The translations under genes were made by a program, and so were the position numbers. From Methylopila sp. Yamaguchi (GTDB lineage: Bacteria; Pseudomonadota; Alphaproteobacteria; Rhizobiales; Methylopilaceae), in NCBI RefSeq assembly GCF_002897035.1, contig NZ_BAUX01000020.1, positions 21,776 through 85,775 of the forward strand: 64,000 nt of DNA. Direction: 5' to 3'. Every line of letters starts with the position of its first letter. The first letter of the stretch is position 1. The notes beneath the pieces are model-generated. The model did no database searches and was not told where the DNA came from. It saw only the letters and a list, made by a program, of their open reading frames with translations. Positions 24,393 to 33,277 of this stretch are shown here, one piece after another.

Positions 24393-24813
24393 GTCGATCA
24401 GCCCAGGGGTCTGGAGAGGAGGCCCATCGATCGCTTCCCCACAACCAGCTGCGGTCCCGCGTGATTAGAGCTAGAGGTATCATCTAGATATTTGCGAGGC
24501 TAATGCTGCGTCGATCCAGCCGTCAAGCTGTCGTCTTCGCTGAAAGCGCGGGCCGGCGACGCACTGCCGAGCACGCCGGAGTCCGTTCAATTTCGCGGAT
24601 GCGGCGCCGTCGCTCTCCGCGAGCGTCGCCGTGCCGTGAGGCGGAGCCGCGTGCTGTTGGTTGGGCGAAAGCAGCGGTGGAGCGGCTTTGCTGTCCTCTT
24701 GGAAAGGTGCGGCAATCGTGACAGAAGGTTTCGATAGGCGGGCGGCGCGCGCATCGAAGCAGCGTCAGCGCTAGACGCAAACGCAGCGCCGAGAGAAACG
24801 ATCGCGTGAAGGC
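24393..24813. other. divergent intergenic region between the 121-aa gene and the response regulator
   Basis: About 420 bp without a supported gene. Besides the operator at 24471-24490 I see no hairpin terminator and no convincing sigma-70 or sigma-54 element. The promoter of the response-regulator operon should lie in the right half. Confidence 0.45.
24471..24490 (-). promoter_or_regulatory. CTAG-centred operator upstream of the 121-aa gene
   Basis: The + strand reads CTAGAG-GTAT-CATCTAGATA, the same layout as the urtA site (CTAGAC-TTTA-CATCTAGATG) with one change in the palindrome. The core lies 89 bp upstream of the 24392 start and 324 bp from the response-regulator start, so it may also feed back on the regulator. 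Confidence 0.6.
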
Positions 24814-25515
24814 ATGAAGGTTCTCATCGCCGACGACCATTGGGTGGTTCGACAGTCCTTGAAGCAGGTCATGCGGCGCCTGCATCAAGCGCTCGAAACC
24901 TACGAGGCCGAGACGTTCGACGAAGCGGCCGCCTTGCTGGTCGAGCACGACGACATCGATCTGATGCTGGTCGACCTCGTGATGCCCGGATTCGACGCCT
25001 TCGACGGACTGAGGCGGCTGCGCGCGAGTTTCCCGGACGTTCCCGTCGTGGTCGTGTCGGTCCACGAGGACGTGGACCATGTCCTGCGGTCGGTCGAACA
25101 GGGCGTCATCGGCTACATTCCCAAATCGTCTGGTGGTCCGGAAATCGAACGCGCTCTCGAACGGGTGCTCGCGGGCGAGGTGAGCTTTCCGCGCAGGATC
25201 ATCGAGCGCTCCGCGTCCGCCCAGCCGCCGGCGGTGCGGGCTCCGGCCTCGGCCGAGGCGACGACCGCCGCGGCCGTCGCGATCGATCCAGCGCGCGATC
25301 TCGACGCGCTCACCGCGCGCGAGCGGGGCGTTCTCAGCCTGCTGGGGCGTGGCTATTCGGTGAAACGGATCGCCGAGGAACTGGAGCTCAGCAGCCAGAC
25401 CGTCCGCGTCCACCTCGGCAACGCCATGCGGAAGCTGAACATCCGCGATCGTTCCGCCGCGGTGCATTACGCCATCAGCCGGTTCGGCGCCGCGGCGACC
25501 GCAGGACGTGGCTGA
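24814..25515 (+). CDS. NarL/FixJ-type response regulator
   Basis: 233 residues. The receiver domain (1-120) has acidic residues Asp7-Asp8, phospho-acceptor Asp54 (LMLVDLVMPG) and Lys104 (YIPKSSG). A LuxR-type helix-turn-helix lies at about 166-222 (LTARERGVLSLLGRGYSVKRIAEEL, TVRVHLGNAMRKLNIRDRSAAV). All phosphorylation residues are present. The gene overlaps the histidine kinase start by 8 bp. In Paracoccus dmf operons a LuxR-family activator (DmfR) is known; this regulator is the best local candidate to bind the CTAG-centred operators. That link is inference. Confidence 0.9.
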   Translation: MKVLIADDHWVVRQSLKQVMRRLHQALETYEAETFDEAAALLVEHDDIDLMLVDLVMPGFDAFDGLRRLRASFPDVPVVVVSVHEDVDHVLRSVEQGVIGYIPKSSGGPEIERALERVLAGEVSFPRRIIERSASAQPPAVRAPASAEATTAAAVAIDPARDLDALTARERGVLSLLGRGYSVKRIAEELELSSQTVRVHLGNAMRKLNIRDRSAAVHYAISRFGAAATAGRG

Positions 25516-27058
25516 GACCGACGCCGCCGCGGACCCGGACGGTCGGCTGGCGGCGATCTGGGCCGGCCTCGACGTCGCGCCCAACGGCATCCTGGTCTGG
25601 GGCGACGACCGCCGGCTGCTCTACGTCAACGACCGGTTCCGCAAGACCTGCGATCTCCCGGCGTCGGTCGGGATGACCTACGACGCCTTCGTCTCCGCCA
25701 TGGCGCGCTCACACGAATGCTTCCTGCCGTGCGAGCCGGAGGAGTGGGAGCGCGAGGAAATCGCCGATTTCGGCGTCGAAAAGCAGCGCGACTACCTCTT
25801 CGCGACCGGCGCGGTGATGCAGGTGACCCATGCGCCGTCCCGCCTCGGCGGGATGACGGTGACCTTCACCGACGTGACCGCGATCAAGCGCAACGAAACG
25901 GCGCTGCAACTCGCCAAGGAGGCGGCGGAGGCCACCGACGAGGCTAAGTCCCGCTTCCTGCGGGCGGCGAACCACGACCTCCGCCAGCCGCTCGCCTCGC
26001 TCAAGATCCTGATCTACAATTGCATCCGCGAGCCGATCGAGGAGCACCGCTCCGACATGCTGCACGCCATGGGCGTGGCGGTCTCGATCATGGAGGACCT
26101 GCTCGGCGCGCTGCTTCAGATCGGCCAACTCGACGCGGGCCGCATCCAGCCGCGGATCACCTCGTTCCAGCTGTCGCAGCTGTTCGAGCGCCTTGACATC
26201 CAGTTCCGCCATCAGGCGGAGGAAAAGGCCTTGCGGCTGAAGTTCGTCGCCCCGCGCGGCACGATCGCGACCGACCGCGCGCTGCTGGAGCGGATCCTCA
26301 GCAACTTCGTCGCCAACGCGATCCGCTTCACCGAGGTCGGGGGCGTCGTGGTCGGATGCCGCCGCGAGGGCAAGAGCCTCCGCATCGAGGTCGTCGACAC
26401 CGGCCGGGGCGTCCGGCCCGAGGATCGCGAGCGGGTCTTCGACGAGTTCTACCGCGCGACCGAAGAGCGGCGGATGCAGAAGAGCGGCCTCGGCCTCGGC
26501 CTCAACATCGTCAAGCGGCTGGCTGAACTGCTGGAACATCCGGTCCGCCTGCGTTCGGAGCTCGGCAAGGGCTCGATCTTCTCGGTCACCGTCCCTCTCG
26601 GAAACATCTGGCACAGCGAGGCCGGCCGGGAGGTCGAGATCAGCGAGGCGGTCGCGGGCGAGTTCGTCGGCACGCCGGTGATCCTGGTCGAGGACGACGA
26701 CATCCTGCGCGAAACCATGACGCAGCTGCTGCGCCGCTGGGGGATTGACGTGCACGCGGCCGCCGACGAAAGCGAAGCCATTCGCCTGGTGGAGGGCGGC
26801 GTCACGCCCCAGCTGATCGTGGCGGACTACAACCTGAAGACGCGGACGGGCGTCGATGTGGTCGAAGGCGTGCGGCAGGCGATCGGCGCCGCCACCCCCG
26901 CCATGATCGTCACCGCGGACGCGGAGCCGCGCGTGCTCGAAGGCATCCGCGCCGCGGGTCTGCCGGTGCTCGTGAAGCCGGTCAGCCCGCCGCGGTTGCG
27001 GGTTCTGATGCACAACCTGCTTTTTGAACCTAGTCTCACGAAGTTGTCCGGCCGCTGA
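25508..27058 (+). CDS. soluble hybrid histidine kinase (PAS-HisKA-HATPase-receiver)
   Basis: 516 residues starting at a GTG that overlaps the regulator stop. A PAS-like sensor spans about 15-125 (LDVAPNGILVWGDDRRLLYVNDRFR). A HisKA domain follows with phospho-accepting His156 (FLRAANHDLRQPLASL), then an ATPase with N box around 265-275, G1 VVDTGRGV and G2 SGLGLGLNIVK. A C-terminal receiver has Asp440 (IVADYNL). There is no transmembrane segment, so the signal is cytoplasmic, perhaps passed on by the UrtA/AmiC-fold protein encoded next. It probably phosphorylates the upstream NarL-type regulator. Confidence 0.9.
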   Translation: MAETDAAADPDGRLAAIWAGLDVAPNGILVWGDDRRLLYVNDRFRKTCDLPASVGMTYDAFVSAMARSHECFLPCEPEEWEREEIADFGVEKQRDYLFATGAVMQVTHAPSRLGGMTVTFTDVTAIKRNETALQLAKEAAEATDEAKSRFLRAANHDLRQPLASLKILIYNCIREPIEEHRSDMLHAMGVAVSIMEDLLGALLQIGQLDAGRIQPRITSFQLSQLFERLDIQFRHQAEEKALRLKFVAPRGTIATDRALLERILSNFVANAIRFTEVGGVVVGCRREGKSLRIEVVDTGRGVRPEDRERVFDEFYRATEERRMQKSGLGLGLNIVKRLAELLEHPVRLRSELGKGSIFSVTVPLGNIWHSEAGREVEISEAVAGEFVGTPVILVEDDDILRETMTQLLRRWGIDVHAAADESEAIRLVEGGVTPQLIVADYNLKTRTGVDVVEGVRQAIGAATPAMIVTADAEPRVLEGIRAAGLPVLVKPVSPPRLRVLMHNLLFEPSLTKLSGR

Positions 27059-27084
27059 GCGCGCGGCCCTAGGGAAAGCAGAGC

Positions 27085-28359
27085 GTGGCCGCCAGCCAAG
27101 ACGTCGTGCCGATCGGCAGCATGATCCCGCTTACGGGGCCTTCGGCCGCCGACGGCGCAGAGTTCCGCAAGGGAATGATCCTCGCCGTCGAGGAGTTGAA
27201 CGCGCGCGGCGGGCTGCTGGGGCGGCCGATCCGGCCGATCTTCGCCGACACCTGCCGCCAGACCGCCGAGGAGGTGGTCGGCGCCGCCCGCTGGCTGATC
27301 GAGAAGCATCAGGTCCACGCCATCGTCAACGGCTACAACATCGGCCCGCAGAACTCGGAGTATGAGCCGATCGCGGACGCCGGCATCATCTACGTCCACG
27401 CCAACACGCTGCTGCAGCATCACGACACGGTGATGAGCGACCCCGAGCGCTACTTCGGCTGCTTCATGGCCGACCCGGCGGACTACTGGTACGGGCCGGG
27501 CTTCATCAAGTTCATCTCGTGGCTCCGGGACTCCGGGCAGTGGACGCCGAACTCGGACAGGCTCGCGATCATCTCAGGCTCGAAGCCCTACAGCATCGTC
27601 ATCGCCAACGCGATGGCGGCCGCCGCCGCCGATTTTGGCTGGCGCCTCTGCTTCGGGCCGAAGATCGTGCAGACGCCGACCAGCCAGTGGCGGGACGTGC
27701 TGGACGAGGTGCGCGCGACCAACCCGGCCGTCATCGCCAACACCCACTTCTACGCCGGCGACCTCGCGCATTTTCAACGGCAGTTCAGCGAGAAGCCGAT
27801 GGACTGCATCGTCTACCTGCAATACGGCGCGATGCACCGCACCTTCACCGACATCGCCCAAGAGGCGGCGGTGGGCGTCATCGTTTCCTCCGTCATCGGC
27901 CTGCTACGCGACGAGATGGGGAAACGCTTCGAGGCGCGCTACAACGCCCGCTTCGGCGAGGGCTCCACCGCGACCATCGGCTGCCAGTCCTACAGCAACA
28001 TGCACCATTACGCCGTCGCCGCCGCCATGGCGGGAGGCTCCGGGCCGCCCGGCGACTTCGAGCAGAACCGCAAGGTCGCCTTCGCGCTGAAGGGCATGAT
28101 CTACCGCAGCGTCCACGGCACGATCCGCTACCACCCCGATTGGCAGGCCGTGGTGCCGTACCCCGTCGTGACGCACGACCCGTCTCTCGGCATGCCGCAC
28201 ATCTTCTACCAGATCCAGGACTTCCGGAAGCCGCTGTCGATGATCGCGCCCGAGCCCTACAACACCGAGCGCTTCGTCTATCCGCCCTGGATGAGCGGGC
28301 GAGGGACGGCGGTCCGCCCGGCGGCGCCGGGCAATCCGCGGGGTCTCACGGGCCTTTAG
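27085..28359 (+). CDS. UrtA/AmiC-fold ligand-binding protein without signal peptide (cytoplasmic amide sensor)
   Basis: 424 residues of periplasmic-binding type I fold: PIGSMIPLTGPSAADGAEFRKGMILAVEELNARGGLLG near the N-terminus, LAIISGSKPYSIVIANAMAAA, IVYLQYGAMHRTFTDIAQ and C-terminal RYHPDWQAVVPYPVV. The start is GTG at 27085 with AGGGAAA upstream. The chain begins directly with the fold and carries no export signal, as in AmiC, the cytoplasmic amide sensor of Pseudomonas. It lies 26 bp after the hybrid kinase, so it is probably the ligand-sensing partner of that kinase. If an exported form existed, a start further upstream would be needed, and the kinase gene blocks this. Confidence 0.82.
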   Translation: MAASQDVVPIGSMIPLTGPSAADGAEFRKGMILAVEELNARGGLLGRPIRPIFADTCRQTAEEVVGAARWLIEKHQVHAIVNGYNIGPQNSEYEPIADAGIIYVHANTLLQHHDTVMSDPERYFGCFMADPADYWYGPGFIKFISWLRDSGQWTPNSDRLAIISGSKPYSIVIANAMAAAAADFGWRLCFGPKIVQTPTSQWRDVLDEVRATNPAVIANTHFYAGDLAHFQRQFSEKPMDCIVYLQYGAMHRTFTDIAQEAAVGVIVSSVIGLLRDEMGKRFEARYNARFGEGSTATIGCQSYSNMHHYAVAAAMAGGSGPPGDFEQNRKVAFALKGMIYRSVHGTIRYHPDWQAVVPYPVVTHDPSLGMPHIFYQIQDFRKPLSMIAPEPYNTERFVYPPWMSGRGTAVRPAAPGNPRGLTGL

Positions 28360-28518
28360 CCCCGCAAAGGCTTGAAGCCCGCGCGGTTTCGGGCGTTAAT
28401 CGGGTCAAGGCGTCGCGACAGGATCGTCGCGGCGCGTCTCCGGCAAAGGCGCCGGGCGGCAGGCGTCGCAACGACCGCCGCGCATCCCGCGCTTTTCCCA
28501 GACAATCCGGAGACCGCC

Positions 28519-29358
28519 ATGGCCGCAACGCCGGCGTCGGGCCGCCTGTCCGCCCACGAGATCCACGACGAGCCGTTCTATCGCCCGGTCGGCGACGAGA
28601 TCGACATCTTCGCCGCCGCCTACGCCAGCCGCCTGCCCGTCATGCTCAAGGGACCGACTGGTTGCGGGAAGACGCGCTTCGTCGAGCACATGGCCTGGCG
28701 CCTGAAGCGGCCGCTGGTCACCGTCGCGGCGCATGAAGACCTGACCGCGGCCGACCTCGCCGGCCGCTTCCTGCTCGCGCCGGAAGGCACGATCTGGCAC
28801 GACGGACCGCTCACCATGGCGGTGCGCGAAGGCGCGATCTGCTACCTCGACGAAATCGTCGAGGCCCGGCAGGACACCACCGTCGTCATCCACCCGCTGA
28901 CCGACGCGAGGCGGGCGCTGCCGCTGGAGAAGAAGGGCGAGCTGGTTCCGGCGCACCCCGATTTTCAGCTCACGATCTCCTACAATCCCGGCTACCAGAG
29001 CGCGGTGAAGGACCTCAAAGAGTCCACCAAACAGCGCTTCGTGGCGATCGAGTTCGACTACCCGGAGGCGGGGATCGAGGCCGAGATCGTCGCCCGCGAG
29101 GCCGGGGTGCCCGCCGATCTCGCCGGGACGCTGGTCGACGTGGGCTTACGCTCCCGCAACCTGCGCGGCCACGGCCTGGCAGAGGGCGCGTCGACCCGCA
29201 TGCTGATCCACGCCGCGGTGCTCGCCCGGGGCGGGGCCTCGCTCGAAGCCGCGGTGCGCTCCGCGATCCTGCTGCCGATCACCGACGAGCGGGACGTCCG
29301 CGAGGCGCTCGGCGCCGCCATCGCTGCCGGGCTGCCCGCAGCCACGCGCCCGCGGTGA
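28519..29358 (+). CDS. MoxR-type AAA+ ATPase (CbbQ/NorQ/NirQ family)
   Basis: 279 residues. Walker A GPTGCGKT at 45-52, Walker B CYLDE near 108-112, sensor region SYNPGYQSAVKDLKESTKQRF and the C-terminal CbbQ/NirQ-type VDVGLRSRNLRGHGLAEGASTR. These ATPases work with a von Willebrand A protein to activate or insert metals in target enzymes (Rubisco, NO reductase, CO dehydrogenase). The ATG at 28519 has GGAG eight bases upstream. The gene is coupled to the next one by a GTGA overlap. No Rubisco, NO reductase or CO dehydrogenase is present here, so the target is probably another enzyme, possibly one of the metal-dependent hydrolases nearby. Confidence 0.88.
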   Translation: MAATPASGRLSAHEIHDEPFYRPVGDEIDIFAAAYASRLPVMLKGPTGCGKTRFVEHMAWRLKRPLVTVAAHEDLTAADLAGRFLLAPEGTIWHDGPLTMAVREGAICYLDEIVEARQDTTVVIHPLTDARRALPLEKKGELVPAHPDFQLTISYNPGYQSAVKDLKESTKQRFVAIEFDYPEAGIEAEIVAREAGVPADLAGTLVDVGLRSRNLRGHGLAEGASTRMLIHAAVLARGGASLEAAVRSAILLPITDERDVREALGAAIAAGLPAATRPR

Positions 29359-31640
29359 GCGTGCACGCCGTGCTCGAGGCGACGCCACACGCTTCGGCGC
29401 GCCGGGACGTGGCGCGCCTGCTGCTCGGCCGCGAGGACGTGGGCCCGGCGCTGGCCCAGACGCTGCGCCGCCTCGACACGCTGTGGCCGGAGGCCGAGGT
29501 CGAACTCTGGGCGGGCGGCGTTCTCAGCCTGCTGCACGCCAACGCCGGAGCCCGCTGCCTCCATGCCTTCGCTCGCGCGACGGAGGCCCTGGCCGGCCGG
29601 CGGGACGCCGCAGCGCTCGTGCGCGACGCCGCAGGCGCCGCTGAGGTCGCGCGCCGCGGCGGGTCTCAGGCGGGGCGGGCGGCGCTCGACGCGCTGCCGG
29701 CCGCGGCGCTGAAGCTCCCCACGTCCGCCGAGCGCGCCAAGTGGTGGGCCGGCCTTGCGCGTCTGGCTAGGGAGGCGCCGGACTGCCTCGCGCCGGTCTG
29801 CGAGCGCGCGTCCGCGCTGCTCGGCCACGGCGAAGGCGCCGCCTTCGAGAGCTTCGTGGCGGCGGGCCTCAAGGCCTCCGGCGGGGACCGCGAGAAACGC
29901 CGCGCCTTCTTCACGCTGCAGGACCCCGCGGCGCGCGCCTTGCTCGAGCGGGCCGCGGGCGCCGTCGCGTTCCAGGACGTCGAGCGGCGGCTGAAGCTTT
30001 TCGGCCGCGCCTTGTGGGGGACGGCGCCGAGGCTCGCCGCGCTCCAGGGCGCTGGCGTCTCAGCCGCGCCGCAGCGCGCGTCGATCGTCGGCGATCTGGT
30101 GCGCCTGCCCGCCGTCTACCGCGGCGTCACCGGCGCGCGCGCCGAGCCGCTCTACCGGGCGGCGCTCGCCCACGCCCAGGCGCATCAGGCGTTCAGCCGC
30201 CGCCAGCGGGCGGAGAAGCTGAAGCCGTTGCAGATCGCGCTGGTCGGCCTTGTGGAGGACGCCCGCGTCGAGGCGCTCGCGCTCCAGCGGCATCCGGGCC
30301 TGAAGGCCCTCTGGGCGCCGTGGCACATGGCGCAGCCCGGCGACGCCATGACGGCCGCGTTCCTAATGGCGCGGCTCGCGCGCGCGTTGTTCGACCCGGA
30401 CTACCAGGACGACGACGGCTTCGTGGGGAAGGGGAGGCGGCTGTTCGCGGAAGCCTCCGGCCGGCTCGACGACCCGACCGCGGCGCGCGCCATCGGCGGC
30501 CTGCTCGGCCACGACCTCGGCCAGATGCGGCTGCGGTTCGATCCCAAGATCTACGTTCCCGAGCCGCTCTACCGCGACGACAACCTCGGCCTCTGGACCT
30601 TCGACGACGAGCCTGACCAGCAGGCCGACGAGATCGAACAGGCGGTCGACGCGGCGCGGCTGACGCCGCAGGAGGCCGACGAAGGCCGGGAGGGCGACGA
30701 CCCGCCGAAGCCGGACGCGGGCCGGGCGCGCGAGGCGCCGGCGGACGACCGCGGCGTCGCCATTGCGACTTATCCCGAATGGGATCGGGCGGCGGGCGTC
30801 GAGCGCCCGGACTGGACCACGGTGCGCCTCGTGGCGGCCGGGCTCGGCGACGCCCGCGCGCTGGAGGAGAAGCTCGACCGCCTCGGCGGCTTCCGCGACA
30901 GGATCGCTAGGCTCGTGCGAGGCGCGCGCGTGGGGAAGGCGGCGCGGCTGAAGCGTCAGCCGGAAGGCTTCGACCTCGACCTCGACGCCGCGGTCGACGC
31001 CGCGATCGCGATGCGCACCGGCGACCTGCCCGACGACCGCATCCACCGCGCCTCCGGCCGCCGCGCCCGCGACGTCGCGACGGTCGTGCTCGTGGACGTC
31101 TCGGAATCGACCCGCGACCGCGCCGGCGCCGGCACGGTGCTCGACATCGAAAAGCTCGCGGTGGCGGCGCTCGGCCACGCCATGGAGACGGCCGGCGACG
31201 TCTTCGCCGTGCGCGCCTTCGCCTCCTGCGGGCGGGACGAGGTGCGGCTCAAGGAGGTGAAGAACTTCGACGGCCGCCTGGACGCGGCCGCCATGGCGCG
31301 GCTCGCGGGGCTCGAGCCCGGACTTTCGACACGCCTCGGCGCCGCGCTCCGGCATGTGGGCGCGGAGCTGGAGGACGTCCGATCGCACCGCAAGCTGGTC
31401 ATCGCGCTGACCGACGGCGAGCCCTCCGACATCGATGTGACGGACCCGCTCGACCTCGTGGAGGACGCCCGTCGCGCGGCCCTATCACTCAGGCGGCGGG
31501 GCGTCGACGTGTTCGGCGTGACGCTCGGGCCGCACGCGGCGACCGACGTGTTCAGGCGGGCGAACACCATGCCCGCGCGCCGGCTCGACGACCTGCCGGC
31601 GCGGCTGTCGGAGCTGTACTTCCGCCTGGCGCGGCTGTGA
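29355..31640 (+). CDS. von Willebrand factor A protein, CbbO/NorD-like partner of the MoxR ATPase
   Basis: 761 residues. The long helical N-terminal part (about 1-430) includes AHQAFSRRQRAEKLKPLQIALVGLVEDARVEALA, typical of NorD/CbbO. An acidic linker (about 415-470) follows, then a C-terminal VWA domain with the MIDAS motif DVSES around residue 580 and ALTDGEPSD later. The start is GTG overlapping the ATPase stop. The pair forms the usual AAA+/VWA chaperone. It runs convergently to ureD, with two palindromes in the gap. Confidence 0.87.
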   Translation: MSVHAVLEATPHASARRDVARLLLGREDVGPALAQTLRRLDTLWPEAEVELWAGGVLSLLHANAGARCLHAFARATEALAGRRDAAALVRDAAGAAEVARRGGSQAGRAALDALPAAALKLPTSAERAKWWAGLARLAREAPDCLAPVCERASALLGHGEGAAFESFVAAGLKASGGDREKRRAFFTLQDPAARALLERAAGAVAFQDVERRLKLFGRALWGTAPRLAALQGAGVSAAPQRASIVGDLVRLPAVYRGVTGARAEPLYRAALAHAQAHQAFSRRQRAEKLKPLQIALVGLVEDARVEALALQRHPGLKALWAPWHMAQPGDAMTAAFLMARLARALFDPDYQDDDGFVGKGRRLFAEASGRLDDPTAARAIGGLLGHDLGQMRLRFDPKIYVPEPLYRDDNLGLWTFDDEPDQQADEIEQAVDAARLTPQEADEGREGDDPPKPDAGRAREAPADDRGVAIATYPEWDRAAGVERPDWTTVRLVAAGLGDARALEEKLDRLGGFRDRIARLVRGARVGKAARLKRQPEGFDLDLDAAVDAAIAMRTGDLPDDRIHRASGRRARDVATVVLVDVSESTRDRAGAGTVLDIEKLAVAALGHAMETAGDVFAVRAFASCGRDEVRLKEVKNFDGRLDAAAMARLAGLEPGLSTRLGAALRHVGAELEDVRSHRKLVIALTDGEPSDIDVTDPLDLVEDARRAALSLRRRGVDVFGVTLGPHAATDVFRRANTMPARRLDDLPARLSELYFRLARL

Positions 31641-31668
31641 ACTGATTGGCGTTCAAACCCTGGCCGTC

Positions 31669-31749
31669 ATCCTCCGGCTTTGACGGAGGATGCATCTAAG
31701 GCGCTGAACGCAATCTCTGGCGTGGGTGGCCCGGCTAAGCCGGACCACG
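31669..31749. repeat. two palindromes between convergent VWA and ureD genes
   Basis: The first is CATCCTCCG-N7-CGGAGGATG (31669-31693). The second is GTGGCCCGGCT-A-AGCCGGACCAC with one mismatch (31727-31749). They resemble the small intergenic palindromes of Hyphomicrobiales and could also serve as bidirectional transcription stops, although no T-runs are seen. Confidence 0.55.
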
Positions 31750-31766
31750 ACGCAGCTTCAACCGCT

Positions 31767-32624
31767 CTACTTCCGTCTCCGCGCCGGGGCGAAGCCCAGC
31801 ATGGCCGCCACGCCCAGGTTGAAGATCGCCTCCACGCCCGTCGCGATGCGTCCGCCGTTGGCGGCGAGCATCCGCACGCCGACGCCGGCGCCGTTCGGCA
31901 GCGGGCTGGCGCCCGCCCGGCAGCCGACGGCCTCCAGCGCCTGCTCCAGCGCGTCCGCCGAAGGGAGTTTTTCCGCGGGACCGAGCAGCATCGCCGAGCC
32001 GTAGGCGCCCATGCCGGCGCCGAGCAGCGAGGCTGGACCGATGAGGTCGGCGCCGTCGACCGTCGAACGGTCGAGCGCGAGCAGGCGTCCGTCCGGTCCA
32101 TAGACGGCGACCTCGGAGGTCAGCGACCGGAACGGGCGATCCCGCCCGGCGAAATCATGCCAGGCCACGCCGTCCGCGAGGATCGCCAGCGCGCCCTCGG
32201 CCAGATCCACCCGCGTCCGAACGCCGAGTTCGGCTCCGGGAAACAGAATTAGCGGGTCGAGCGTCAGCGCGCCGAAGGCGCCGGCACCGATAGCGATGTC
32301 CGTCGTCTGCCGAGCGCGGGCCGCTCCGGTGTCGTGCACCACCGTCGCGGCCTGGCTTGTGACATGCGCCGCCGCTCCGTCCTTCACCGTGAAGGCGAGG
32401 TCGAGCACGTCGCCGCGGTAGACGCCGCCCGAGGCCGACTGCAGGTAGAGCGTCGCGAGATCCGGCCGCGCCCGGTCGAGCGCGAAGGGCCGCGTGGTGT
32501 GGAAGGGGTAGGGGCTGACCTGCCGGACAAGCGCCGAGCGACCACCGCCGCGGGCGAAGACCAGCTCGGCGCGGCGATGGCGGCCTGCGGCGGCCTCGCC
32601 TGACGCGTAGTCGGCCGGCTTCAT
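31767..32624 (-). CDS. ureD: urease accessory protein UreD
   Basis: 285 residues. Recognised by [57 protein letters not shown] and [17 protein letters not shown], the conserved UreD/UreH core. It forms the apo-urease activation complex with UreF and UreG and lines the nickel tunnel. The start overlaps the ureG stop (ATGA at 32624-32621). It is the last gene of the urease run, whereas in many bacteria ureD comes first. Confidence 0.92.
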   Translation of the reverse strand: MKPADYASGEAAAGRHRRAELVFARGGGRSALVRQVSPYPFHTTRPFALDRARPDLATLYLQSASGGVYRGDVLDLAFTVKDGAAAHVTSQAATVVHDTGAARARQTTDIAIGAGAFGALTLDPLILFPGAELGVRTRVDLAEGALAILADGVAWHDFAGRDRPFRSLTSEVAVYGPDGRLLALDRSTVDGADLIGPASLLGAGMGAYGSAMLLGPAEKLPSADALEQALEAVGCRAGASPLPNGAGVGVRMLAANGGRIATGVEAIFNLGVAAMLGFAPARRRK

Positions 32625-33277
32625 TCGCGGAACAGCACGGAGCGGCAGATGGCGTCGGCCAGCGCTTCCACGCCGTCGCCGGCGCGGGCGTTGGTGGCGA
32701 TGACGGGGCGGCCGCTCCGCACCGCGCTCGCCTCCGCCAGCATGCGTTCGAGATCGACGCCGACATGCGGCGCGAGGTCGATCTTGTTGACCACCAGCAG
32801 GTCGCTCTTCAGCACGCCCGGACCCTTCTTGCGCGGGATGTCGTCGCCGCCCGCGACGTCGATCACGAAGATCCACCAGTCCACGAGGTCGAGCGAGAAG
32901 GTCGAGGCGAGGTTGTCGCCTCCGGACTCGAACACGATCAGCTCCAGGCCTGGAAAGCTCGCCTCCAGCTCGTCGCCGGCCGCCATGTTCAGCGTCGGAT
33001 CTTCGCGGATGACGGTGTGCGGGCAGGCGCCGGCCTCGACGGCCAGCACCCGCTCCGGCTCGATCAGCCCGGAGCGCCGCAGCCGCTCGGCGTCCTCCTT
33101 GGTGACGAGGTCGTTGGTCACCACCGCGAGGTTCACGTCGCGGGCGCGAAGGACCGGGATCAGCCGCTCGATCAGCGCGGTCTTGCCGGAGCCGACCGGC
33201 CCGCCGATCCCGATGCGGGCGGCGGTCGATTTGGGCGCGCCGGCGAAAGTCTGGGGAGACGGGTGGAGCACGGTCAC
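32621..33277 (-). CDS. ureG: urease accessory GTPase UreG
   Basis: 218 residues from a GTG that overlaps the ureC stop (GTGA). P-loop [10 protein letters not shown], nickel-binding CPH in [13 protein letters not shown], and guanine-specificity VNKIDLAP are all present. It is the SIMIBI-class GTPase that delivers nickel to urease with UreE, F and D. There is no His-rich N-terminal extension. Confidence 0.94.
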   Translation of the reverse strand: MTVLHPSPQTFAGAPKSTAARIGIGGPVGSGKTALIERLIPVLRARDVNLAVVTNDLVTKEDAERLRRSGLIEPERVLAVEAGACPHTVIREDPTLNMAAGDELEASFPGLELIVFESGGDNLASTFSLDLVDWWIFVIDVAGGDDIPRKKGPGVLKSDLLVVNKIDLAPHVGVDLERMLAEASAVRSGRPVIATNARAGDGVEALADAICRSVLFRE

